A DNA stretch of 64,000 nt from Metellina segmentata (Eukaryota; Arthropoda; Arachnida; Araneae; Tetragnathidae). Numbering within the stretch: the first letter of the stretch is position 1; each line of letters opens with the position of its first letter. The stretch lies in NCBI GenBank assembly GCA_947359465.1, contig OX375883.1:14200088-14264087 (forward strand), written 5' to 3'. Below the pieces are notes generated by a model. That model was not told the DNA's origin. It saw only the letters and a program-made list of their open reading frames with translations, and ran no database searches. A program made the position numbers and the translations under genes. Shown here piece after piece: positions 43,029 through 54,450 of the stretch.

Positions 43029-43319
43029 CGTGACGACATCAAAAGAAGGCCAATTCGTTTAAGAACGGATTTTGGATTAAAAAGGTGTGCCTTACTGTTG
43101 ATCCGCCTAGGTCTTTCTTCGTGTTTTTGTGTGTATGTAAAAAATATTTTTAATGTACATTCGAATGGACCTTTCCTAATGAAAACACACTTGATTTTGA
43201 CACACCACAAAATTGACAAGGCAAGAATAGAGCAAAAATACTTTTATTTGAGGTTAATTTTTAACACAAGTGCATGCACACATTAGAGATGCATAGATTG
43301 TCTTAAGTGATCTGGCTCT

Positions 43320-44390
43320 TCGAACGAATTTAATTCCCCAGAAGCAGCTCTTCAATGTCAACAAGCACATGTCTCCACCTATGCCAATTTTTCGGAAAGG
43401 GTTTTACACATATTTAACACTCGTATAGCTTATCATCAGTGTAGATAAGTATATCTGTTAGGAAGTTCGAACTATGCGAAAAGTATTTCTATGATAATTT
43501 ATATTTATAGATTCACTGTAGTTTCGGAAAGTACGTTTGCATCAGTTTGAATAAAGAAAACCGTGTCTTGCATATTTTACACTCGAAATCTATGTCAAGT
43601 GAGGATAAGTACGTTGTCCTGAGGACGAATTTTCCAAAAAGCGTGTCCGTTACACTTTTCAAACACATATGGCTTCTTTTCTTTTGGATAACATGTATGA
43701 TTTCGTAATTGCGAATAGTGTTTCTTGCACATTTAATACTCGTAGATCTTGCGTGTGGATAAGTATATGGATTCTTAAGTGAACACTTTCAGAAAAGGTT
43801 TTTTTCGCATATTTTACACTCACATCACTTCTTACGAGTGAATAATCAAAATCTTTTCTTAAGACTGAACTGCGCGAAAAGCGTTTCTTGAATATTTCTC
43901 ATTCATGTGATTTCGCATAAGTTCATTAGTTCGAAATGTATGAAAATCAATTCCTGCGTATTCCATACTCGTATGCCTTCTCTTTCAACTGGGTAGGAAT
44001 ATGTTTTCGAAATTTACAAAAAGCCGTTTGCTGCAAATTTCACATTCCTATCGCTTTTCTCTAATGTGTATTATCATGTCTTTTGAAGTTATAATTTTCC
44101 GAAAAGCGTTTGTTGCATATTTCGCACTCATGGCTTTCGTCAGTGTGGTATTCGCTTATCGTCCTAAGTGCCCATTTTGAGAAAAACGTTTGTTGCATAT
44201 TTTTCTCTGGTGTGGTACCTCTTCAGTGTGGATTCGCATATGAGTTACTAAGTTCCAATTTTGTTAAAAATGGTTTTTGCACATTTCACATTCGTATGGC
44301 TTCTCTCTAGTGTGAATTTGCATACGTCTTCTTAGCCTTGAACTGTGCGAAAAGATGTTCTGGCATATTTCAAAATAATATGGCTTCTCT
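43320..44390 (-). pseudogene. Decayed zinc fingers downstream of array A
   Basis: Finger-type text (minus-strand equivalents of TGCATATTTCACACTCGTAT with GGCTTCTCT) recurs about every 84 bp, but with lost Cys codons, frameshifts and stops. These would be further fingers beyond the current stop at 44391. AATAAA near 43240-43250 on the minus strand could be the polyadenylation signal. Confidence 0.6.
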
Positions 44391-45832
44391 TCAGAGTGGA
44401 TTCGCACATGTTCTTAACGTCGAACTAAGCGAAAAGCGTTTTTCGTATATTTCACATTCAGGTGGCTTCTCTTTGTTGTGAATTCGCATATGTTTTCTTA
44501 AGTGCCCATTTTGCGCAAACCGTTTGTTACATACTTCACACTCGTATGGCTTCTCTTTAGTGTGTATTCGCATATGTCTCCTCAAGGTAGAAATGTCCGA
44601 AAAGACTTTCTTGCATATTTCACACTCGTATGGCTTCTCTTTTGTGTGGATTCGCATATGTTTTCTTAAGTGCCCATTTTCCGTAAACCGTTTATTGCAT
44701 ATTTCACACTCGTATGGCTTCTCTTCAGTGTGTATTCGCATATGTTTTCTCAAGTTTGAACTGTGCGAAAAGACTTTCTTGCATATTTCACACTCGTACG
44801 GCTTCTCTTTTGTGTGGATTCGCATGTGTGTTCTTAATTGCCCATTTTGCGAAAACCGCTTCTTACATATTTCGCACTCATAAGGTTTCTCTTCAGTGTG
44901 AATTCGCAAATGTATTCTTAAGTCCCCCTTGATCGAAAACCGTTTCTTACATATTTCGCACTCATATAGCTTCTCTTTAGTGTGAATTCGCATATGTGTT
45001 CTTAAGTGCCCATTTTGCGAAAACCGTTTTTTGCATATTTCGCACTCATATGGCTTCTCTTCAGTGTGGATTAGAATATGTGTTCTCAAGTTCCCATTTT
45101 GCGAAAACCGTTTTTTGCATATTTCGCACTCATGTGACTTCTCTTCAGAGTGGATACGCATATGTTTTTTTAAGTGCCATTTATGCGCAAACCCTTTCTT
45201 GCATAATTCACACTCGTATGGCTTCTCATCAGTGTGTATTCGCATATGTCTTCTTAAGTTCCCATTTTGCGCAAACCGTTTTTTGCATATTTCGCACTCG
45301 TATGGCTTCTCTTTTGTGTGGATACGCATATGTATTCTTAAGTCCCCATTTTGCGGAAACCGTTTTTTGCATATTTCGCACTCGAATGGCTTCTCTTCAG
45401 TGTGGATACGCATATGTGTTTTTAAGGTCCCATTTTGCGCAAACCGGTTGTTGCATATTTCACACTCGAATGGCTTTTCTTCAGTGTGTATTCGCATATG
45501 TGTTGTCAAGTTTGAATTGTCCGAAAAGACTTTCTTGCATATTTCACACTCGTATGGTTTCTCTTTTGTATGGATACGTATATGTCTTCTTAAGTGCCCA
45601 TATTGTGGAAACCGTTTTTTGCATATTTCGCACTCGAATGGCTTCTCTTCAGTGTGGATACGCATATGTGTTTTTAAGTGCTCATTTTGAGCAAACCGTT
45701 GAACCGCAATTTTTGCAGTGTATTTCGAGACATCAAATAAGATAGCTGTCTGGGTATCATCTGGATCTCTACAGATATTAAATTGTCCTCCTATCGGAAT
45801 ACGGTTGCAAGCTCTTTCACATTTCGGTCGAA
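44391..45832 (-). CDS. C2H2 zinc-finger protein, 14-finger terminal exon (copy A)
   Basis: The frame is open from a possible splice acceptor (CTGGATCTCAG) at 45832 to the stop at 44391. The first Met in the array is at 45665. Fourteen complete fingers follow the pattern C-x2-C-x12-H-x3-H with core text [21 protein letters not shown] fifteenth is broken (CEIYEKRF, His lost), and the protein ends LRTCANPL. The linkers read HTEEKP or HTKEKP, so the Gly of the usual linker is always absent. Before the first finger lies [15 protein letters not shown] and a degenerate finger ([13 protein letters not shown]). The family binds DNA as nuclear regulators; here the target is unknown and no KRAB, ZAD or SCAN domain is seen. 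Upstream exons were not identified. Confidence 0.7.
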
Positions 45833-46238
45833 CTGAGATCCAGGATCACATTCAATAAGCTTACGACATACTTAGAATACCTGGAATAGAAATGATAAAA
45901 TTTATTAGAGGGCTAAATTAGCAAATTCCAGTAGGATTTCAGGCACCACAGTAAAATAAAGAAAAAATTTAAGTTTTATTTATGAAAAGTTATACTTTTT
46001 TGATTTAATGTTTTACATACATAAAGATTGACTAATAAACATTGTGTTTAACTAATGCATGAATAATGAAACTTTTTATTATTGTGGTAGTGACGACGAA
46101 AACCCATTCGATGCAATTTGAAATGGGATTGCAGAGACGAACTGTGTTTGATCGGTTTCCCCTAATACCTGTACGTGCCTGAAGACCATGTCGTGAAAAT
46201 CCAAAACGACCGAGTATCATTAGTATTAGAAACAGTAG

Positions 46239-46285
46239 TACAGTAGGGTAGAGGGGAAATAATATTTCCCCTCTAACCCTACTAC
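46239..46285. other. Hairpin shared by both duplication copies
   Basis: AGTAGGGTAGAGGGGAAATA is followed by its near-perfect inverse (TATTTCCCCTCTAACCCTAC). The equivalent at 62530-62575 keeps the stem with a few changes. Confidence 0.7.
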
Positions 46286-46360
46286 TACTTTCTTTGACGC
46301 GACACATTTAATATACATAACAGCACACAAGAAGAATAGAATACAAAACACTATGCTACA

Positions 46361-46651
46361 TGCTGAACGACAAGTTCAACGTTGATCAAATCGTTGATGA
46401 TTTAAGTGTTTCACGTGGATTTCCACACCGAAAGTACCACCGCCAATCATTACTTACCTACGGAAAGGAATCATCGCATGATTCATGCGATGACAAGGAA
46501 TATCCAAACTTCACACCTTCACTCTAGTTTCCTTTTGCTGGACCATGTCGGGCACATGGAAACTGAACTGGATGTAAAGTCAGAAAGTGAGTTCTTTAAT
46601 TTTTCTTATCCCATTAAAAGCCAGTGTAAAATATGTTTGTGCCCCAAATGA
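46361..46651 (+). other. Conserved anonymous ORF in duplication copy A
   Basis: Two overlapping frames are open in both duplication copies: MLNDKFNVDQIVDDLSVSRG (57 codons from 46361) and MFHVDFHTESTTANHYLPTE (81 codons from 46406, ending SQCKICLCPK). The copy at 62648-62929 differs at several codons in both frames without stops in the shared part. It could be an exon of a divergently transcribed gene or simply recent duplicate DNA. Confidence 0.35.
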
Positions 46652-46979
46652 CCACAGCAAAAACAAAACACTCACATGCTGCATCTAACACAAACTGACC
46701 ACCCACATATTAATGAAAGTAAAGAATGTAAAGATATATGCAATAGGATATTTGTCATAACCATAATACAAGAAAATATACATGCACACTAAATGAACAC
46801 TAAGAACTACATTTCTTTTGCAGAAAGTAAAACTATTAGTACAAGTCATTCAATTTATGATATATTTTCAATGTTAAGCTGTGTAAAACGTTTCCTAATT
46901 TTTGATAAATGATGAATGTCTTCATCAGGGAAGGATGTTTCAACTTGGAATTTTATAAATAAATAATTATATATATATA

Positions 46980-48394
<1,415 letters not shown>

Positions 48395-49558
48395 CAGGTG
48401 GAGGACAAAATAATACGAACACCTGTGAAATAGAAAACCTTTAATAATAGGGGTTTGGACCACCCTTTGACTGAAGTACAGATTTAATGCAACGTGAGAT
48501 AGATGCATAAAGGTCATGGACAATATTTAAAGGAATATTAAGCCATTCCTCCTGCAGAACGGTCTCTAGTTCCGAAAGTCTGGATGGAGGTGGAAATCGG
48601 GAACGAAGTTTGGACTCCAAATATTCCCATAAATGTGCAATAATATTCAAGTCTGGAGACTGAGGGGGCCAGGCGAGATGTTCAACTTCATCGTCATGCT
48701 CTTCGAACCATTCTTGAACACACCTAGCAGTGTGGATAGGGGCGTTGTCGTCTTGAAAAAGCGGTCGTTCTCCAGGGAATACAGTCTGGACAAAAGGATG
48801 GACATGATCCCCTAGAATGCTTAGATATTGATCGGATGTGATCCTCGCATACAGAAAACAAGTGGCCCAAGACCGCGCCAAGATATCGCACCCCATACCA
48901 TAATGGAGCCACCCCCATGCTTCACAGTCGGCAAGAGACATTCAGGCTTAAACGCTTCACTGGGCGTTCTCCAGGACATATACGCGTCCGGTCGTCTGAA
49001 ATAGGGTGAATGATGATTCATGTCTGACCATATTACCTGTTGCCACTGCTGTGGGGACCAGTTTTTGTGATCTCTGCACCATTGGCTTCGCTTGAAACAA
49101 TTAGTTGCTGTCACCAAGGGTTTACGAATTGCCACTCTGCCATAAATGTTCGCAGCATGAAGTTCCCTTTTGACAGTTTTTGTTGAAACGGGGTCCTGGA
49201 GATAACTGTTCATTTCGGATGATATCTCGGATAACGATTGCTTGTGCTTTCGGGCTACTATGCACTTCAAGACCCGCCTATCAATATTAGCAATCTTTGA
49301 CTTTCGGCCACTGTTGTGCTTTGAAGACGTCGTCTTACCCTCTCTCGTGTACGCTGTCATAACGGCTGATACCGTCCTTGCAGACCCCAAAAGGTTTGCT
49401 GTTTCCGTAACCGAAGCTCCACCTAAACGCGCTCCAACAATCATTCCTCTTTAGAACTCTAACAGGTCTGACATTTCAACTTATCACAGATAGTTCGATA
49501 GACGCATGCAACGCAGGTGTGAAATACGTCATACTTTTTCCTTATTATTTTATCCTCC

Positions 49559-49565
<7 letters not shown>
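48395..49565 (-). mobile_element. Tc1-like transposon 2, about 1.17 kb
   Basis: The left end is CAGGTGGAGGACAAAATAAT and the right end is the imperfect inverse ending TATTTTATCCTCCATATGTG. TA borders both, inside (TA)n tracts. The same left end starts the element at 63856. Confidence 0.88.
48441..49444 (-). pseudogene. Tc1 transposase 2, frameshifted, catalytic Glu lost
   Basis: Frame 49444-48821 (207 residues) has the paired-type HTH (MIVGARLGGASVTETANLLG), VIWSDMNHHSPYFRRPD with the first catalytic Asp, and SIMVWGAISWRGLGPLV. After a frame change near 48900, frame 48941-48441 has ERPLFQDDNAPIHTARCVQE with the second Asp and then SPDLNIIAHLWEYLES, where the third catalytic residue (normally Glu) is Ala. 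It ends [12 protein letters not shown]. The change disables catalysis independently of the frameshift. Confidence 0.85.

Positions 49566-49622
<57 letters not shown>
49566..49622. repeat. (TA)n microsatellite
   Basis: About 28 TA units flanking Tc1 element 2. Confidence 0.97.
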
Positions 49623-49626
<4 letters not shown>

Positions 49627-50193
49627 ACAGAAATTATAAGCCTGCAGTCGTGACACGGAGTGGCAAGAGTGGTCTAGGCATCCGGATGAGGATGATCCAT
49701 TGGAGGGGAGTGTAGTGCAGGTTCCATAAAAGAGACATAAATTCTCTAACAAAATCTTTATTATTCCAATAACATCCTAGTAATATTATCAGGCGTGGAG
49801 GTTGTTAAGGGGACGGAGACTTGAACGGTTCTGTGGCTTCCTATTCTAAGGGGCTCATGGAAAAAGTGTATAGTACACAATGAATTCGCCAGAGGGATGA
49901 GAATTAAAAGAAAGACTATTGGACAGGGAATCTAGCAAGAAATTTCATTGGTAGAGGTCGGGAGTTAAGCGAAGAGGTAATTTTCTCACATTCTAGAACA
50001 CGAAATGGAACAAGAATAAGCTATATTTTCCTTTTTATTTAATGTACACACGTTTTTCTCGAACTCACAATAAGTTCCCATATTAAGTCTACGGGAGCTA
50101 TGAAAAGACCGCCTCGGGCGGTAGAAAAGGTCTCTAAGCCAACCAGAAAGTGTTTCCCGTATGTCACCATTCTTATTATATAGGCACTCTAGT
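49623..50193. other. Unassigned spacer
   Basis: No frame or terminal repeat recognised. It contains AATAAAG-type and GGAGGGGAGTG text only. Confidence 0.4.
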
Positions 50194-50540
50194 AGAGATG
50201 GGTGTACGCGAATACAAAACTACTCGTGTATTCGATACTTAATAGTAATCGTTCTTCTCGATTATTTTCAAAAGTGTTCGAATACCGGAAGTATTCAAGT
50301 AGTAACCGGAAGTTCTCGGGTAGTTGTTGTTGTGTTCATCTTAAGTATTCGAATATAGGAAGTACTCATATGAATACAGGATGTCCGAGTTACTCGAACA
50401 AAGTTTTTATCTAGGTATTCGAATACCGGAAGTATTCATATGAATACAGGAAACTCTCGGTATACATTCAAAGTACTCATCCTTGGTATTCGAATACAAG
50501 AAACAAGAGTACTCGTCCTGGGTGTTCGGATGACTAAAGT
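50194..50540. repeat. GATGGGTGTACGCG repeat family, copy 1
   Basis: Begins TAGAGATGGGTGTACGCGAA and is rich in short inverted motifs of the type TATTCGAATACCGGAAGTAT and GTACTCG. The same block recurs at 63641-63855. The start resembles hAT-type termini. The right-hand-like end TGCCCATCACTA occurs at 58897-58908, with related GTACTCGATTC text. Confidence 0.6.
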
Positions 50541-51134
50541 TTGCTCATGCGTATTCATCTTATTCTTAAGTAGCAGTTTCACATTGTATGGATATCCATG
50601 GTTCTCGTTAGTGTTATGTTCCTTGTCCAGATGTTGCTTTTCCAAATTTTATAAATCTTGAAAATGCACGTGATGAATGAAGCGTCGAAAAATTTCATCG
50701 ATTAAGAGATCGTATAGTTTGCAAAACACATGGGGTTTGCCTTTTAATTTTGATTATCTTGTTGAAAGTTTTTTTTTTACTATATTGTGGGAAAATAGTC
50801 AAGTCAGTTCCAATCTAACGCGCGGATGTATATGTGGTGAACAGCAGCGACTCCTTGGTTTCGACCTACAGAATTTCAGCGGGAGCGGCAAGCTACAACT
50901 CAACTCTCCCGCCGGAGTGAAGGATAAAACTCGAATAGTCAGTTTTCCGAGGAGACGTGTGGATTGTGTACGATCACACAGTTCTTGCACGCACTTTAAA
51001 ATTATTACCTTTTTGATTCACAAGCAATGCATTCGCTGTTATTTTTTATTTTGCGTTTTAATAAAAAAGCTTTTGATTTAGAAGAAGTGTGACTTGGTCT
51101 CACTAAATATACATTATAGGAGATGAGCCGCACA
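50541..51134. other. Unassigned spacer
   Basis: Frames up to 134 codons exist but lack recognisable domains and have poor composition. A GC-richer island at 50815-50965 could be a fragment of another repeat. Confidence 0.35.
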
Positions 51135-51215
51135 TCACATTGTAACTAATCAGACGCCGAATGTAAGCAAGAGCTTCGCGCTTTAACTAACTGAGCTATG
51201 ACGAGCTCTATTGAA
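51135..51215 (-). repeat. tRNA-derived sequence (SINE head or tRNA fossil)
   Basis: The minus strand reads TAGCTCAGTTAGTTAAAGC, a good pol III A box with D-arm, then GCGAAGCTCTTGCTTACATT. No B box or closing acceptor stem follows, so it is not an intact tRNA. Confidence 0.45.
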
Positions 51216-52150
51216 TGTCAATTCGATGCTAACGCTTCTTTCCCTCTTGTTTTAACTGTTTTGTTTTGTCCCACGTCCCTTTCAAATAATAAAGTGTCTG
51301 TATATTAACTTGCAGTTGTCTATTTGATCCCATAATATTAATATTTAAAACATGTATTTAATTTTCAAGCTTTATTTCTGACATTTAAAATATCGATACA
51401 AATAAAATACTTTTATGCTCAAAATGTTTTTTTTTTCAAGTAAAATTTTCTGGAAGCAATTTTCCTAATAGACAGGCTGGATCATCAGGTATAGTACATA
51501 TGCTACGCCCATTAATTTCTACAACAGCAATTTGTGCTGTCGGTTTGGAAAATCACTTAAGTAGTATGTTTCTTTAAATTTTGGATTACTTCACTTAAGT
51601 GATAGTATTAACTGTTTCTCTCATTTCTTGTTTATTTTCATAAATGTTAAAAATTAACGCGTCAAAATTTTAATTGATTCTAAAATCTAGAAATTCAGTG
51701 AAACTTTAGGTTAGTTTCAACTGCTTTATCATTTGTATGTTGGGCACTTTCTTGCATTTGAATAACTGTTGTGTTGCTTTCATTTCGTGCTTGTTTTCAT
51801 TTATGTTTGAAATTAATGTTTCTAATATGTAATTGATTTTAATATCTAGTATAATTCTGTAAAACTTTTGAATTAGTTTCAAGTGCTTTCTCTTTATCGG
51901 TTGTATATTGTTTTCGAAATGTTTCCCTGTTCTGTATGTCATCGTGTGTATGAATCTCACTTCTCTCAAGAGATACTTGAAACTGAGTAATCCATATCAG
52001 GTATAAAAGAATAAAATTATTAAACATAAGTGTTCATATTATGACAAAGATTTCCACATTTGAGACATAAGCATGATGTAAATCACATCGCTGAAGCAAA
52101 AAGTGATATTCAGTGCCTAACATGCTCGTATTTATGCAGTAACAAGTGAA
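51216..52150. other. AT-rich spacer
   Basis: Nothing convincing. Two similar blocks (near 51600-51700 and 51710-51860) share TTTCATAAATGTTAAAAATT-type text, suggesting an old local duplication. Confidence 0.35.
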
Positions 52151-52653
52151 AGTCATTGCTCGAAGAGTGCAACACAAAAGCCTAAGAGAATCTTGACAAA
52201 ATATGCTTCTAGCATAAGATCTGCTACTCCTAAACAGTTATGGGACAGATTTCGGAAGGCAGTGTGGTTATATTTGATCCCACTCGTTGAAGTAAATGGG
52301 CAACATATCTCGAAGCCTGTCGATAGCTAATGCCATTGCAGGTGCTTTTTCTGCAGCTTCCAGAGACATTTCAACGCACAAAACAACATGCAAAATCTCA
52401 TTGCATTAATTTCTATTCTTGATCCGAACTCTCGTATAAAAAGAGAAAAAGGGTTGATGTGATGCCTTAAAAAGGACCAGAATAAAGGTGCCTGTCCTGA
52501 TGGCATTGTATATCTAATGATACATATTTCCTGTCACTCACTTTATAACCTGTATCATCACATATTTACATCTGTATCATCACATATGGGAAGAACATGT
52601 CTTCCCTTTGGTTTGTACACACTCCTTTCAGAATCTGTTCAAAACCTGTAAAG

Positions 52654-54318
52654 CAGTGCTCTCCAACCTTTTTATCGCCGCGGACCGGATCATCGTTTGA
52701 AAATTTTAACAAGGCCCGCTGAGGGGGGGGGGGACGTTGATTGTTTATATTTTAGATTATTTTGATTTAATAATTTTAATTTAATTGCATTTAAACATGC
52801 CTTCAAAATAAAAAAATTACCCCAAAAAATGAACATAAAGTGATTTAACATTTTAACTCACTAGAACGCTAAATCAATGAGAACCCTGAGCTTGTTTCAT
52901 TGAAACGAGACGGTTTCATCAAGGGGTAATAGGAGACAATGACACTCGAAGTGTGTTGCTTATGTCCAGTTTATTCCGTTGTTTTGTTTTGGTTGCTGTC
53001 ACTGCAGAAAACCCCCGCTTCACATAGATAGGTTGTCGGAAATGGCAATAGGGATTTAAGAGCTGTGGTGGCAATCTCAGGGTATTCCGCCATGACTTTA
53101 ATCCAGAAAACCGGCCGTTATTGTCTCGAACGTAGTTTTAAGGCCGCCTTCATTTGCAATCTCCAGCAGTTGATGTTCTGGTACAGACATGCTAGATTCG
53201 CCTGATTTGTTGACAAATGGGTTGCGGATCCATTCCTTACTAGTTCGTGGGTCTTTTGTGGTTGGAAAGTAGCGATCAAACTCTTTTAAAAGCAAAGGCA
53301 GATGATCGTGCACTAACTGGGAGAATGAATGTTTAGGGTGTCTCGCCTAAAATCCCCGCTAATGTCTGAAACATGTCCAAAATGCCTCTGTTCACGCGCC
53401 GTACCCACAACTTCAGTTTGGCTTTAAATGCATCTACTTTGTCTGCCAACTTGAAAACAGCTATCACATTTATCAAAATTGGAAAATAGAGACATACAGA
53501 ACAAATTTCAAGTTCTGATTTACCGCCTCCTAATTTGAGTGGACACCACAGTAAATAAAATGGAAATAATATAATGTTAATTGGGCGGCCCGGTACCATT
53601 TGATCCACGGACCGGTACCGGTCCGCGGACCGGATCAACGTTTGATAATTTTAACACGGCCCGCTGGGAGAGGGGGGGGGGAGATACATTGATTGTTTAT
53701 ATTTTAGATTGTTTTGATTTAATAATTTTAATTTAATTGGATTTAAACATGCCTTCAAAATAAAATACAGTTGCATCAAAAAATGAATATAATGTGATTT
53801 AACATTTTAACTCACTAGAACGCTAAATCAATAAAATAGTTTCCCAACCACAAAAAACCCTCGAAGCACTCGAACTCTTTTAAAAACAAAGACAGGTGAT
53901 CGTGCACCAACTAGGAGAATGAATGTTTAGGCTCAGTCTCGCCTAAAATTCCCGCTAATGTTTGAAACATGTCCAAAATGCCTCTGTTCACGCGCCGTCC
54001 CCACAACTTCAGTTTGGATTTAAATGCAGCTACTTTGTCTGCCAACTTGAAAACAGTTGTCACATTTCTCAAAATTAGAAAATAGAGACATACAGAATTC
54101 AGAAATCATAATTGAAGCTCTAGTAACAGAACAAATTTCAAGTTCTGATTTACCGCCTCCTAATTTGAGTGGACATTTCATAGATAAGAACCGCACAAAC
54201 CCGAGAGAAATACACCAAAGTAAATAAAATGGAAATTATTTAATATTTCTTGGACGGCCCGGTACCATTTGATCCACGGACCGGTACCGGTCCGCGGCCC
54301 TGGGGTTGGGGACCACTG
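52654..54318 (-). mobile_element. hAT element, head-to-tail dimer, 1665 bp
   Basis: The outer ends are CAGTGCTCTCCAACC and GGTTGGGGACCACTG. The target duplication CTGTAAAG lies at 52646-52653 and 54319-54326. Inside, a nearly complete right end (CGGTACCGGTCCGCGGACCG near 53610-53630) is joined directly to a second left end (CGCGGACCGGATCAACG), so two copies of the 24896-type element share one TSD. Confidence 0.9.
52880..53640 (-). pseudogene. hAT transposase C-terminal remnant
   Basis: Minus-strand frames read WVRRVNRGILDMFQTLAGIL (53420 region), then HDHLPLLLKEFDRYFP, SKEWIRNPFVNKSGESS and LLEIANEGGLKTTFETITAG. Further on, with frame changes, there is the dimerisation-type end (near 53090-52900). 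It resembles the ZBED5/SCAND3-like hAT group. The N-terminal BED finger and first catalytic part are absent. Confidence 0.65.
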
Positions 54319-54450
54319 CTGTAAAGGATCCAACAAATCCATATAACTATAGGCCAATCACACCAGCTGCATCTGCTAACTTTTTGAAAAGGTGGTTAAT
54401 TCTCGTCTCACTTGAATCTTAGAGAGAACTCAGATTCTTAAATTAAAGGT

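Larger units (their letters stand above)
43029..46948. repeat. Segmental duplication, copy A
   Basis: Matches 58912-63240 in the same orientation from AGGCCAATTCGTTTAAGAAC-type text at the left to ATTTTTGATAAATGATGAATG and CTTCATCAGG at the right. It contains a C2H2 array, decayed fingers, a hairpin near 46240 and a shared plus-strand ORF. Confidence 0.85.
52150..54450 (+). pseudogene. Fossil non-LTR (LINE) reverse transcriptase, split by a hAT dimer
   Basis: Plus-strand text with frame changes reads TPKQLWDRFRKAVW, then VNGQHISKPVD and ACPDGI, followed directly across the inserted hAT element by DPTNPYNYRPITPAASAN. These fit the region between endonuclease and palm of Jockey/I-type LINEs, where the SGPDGI-type and NYRPI-type motifs precede the catalytic domain. 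Stops and frameshifts are frequent. Nothing of the palm with YADD is seen. Confidence 0.6.

Noticed and set aside
44524..45745. Long plus-strand frames opposite the zinc-finger arrays (up to 249 codons), also at 60217-61425
   Set aside because: They are antisense shadows of the finger repeat ([20 protein letters not shown] text every 28 residues). Their regularity comes entirely from the minus-strand fingers.
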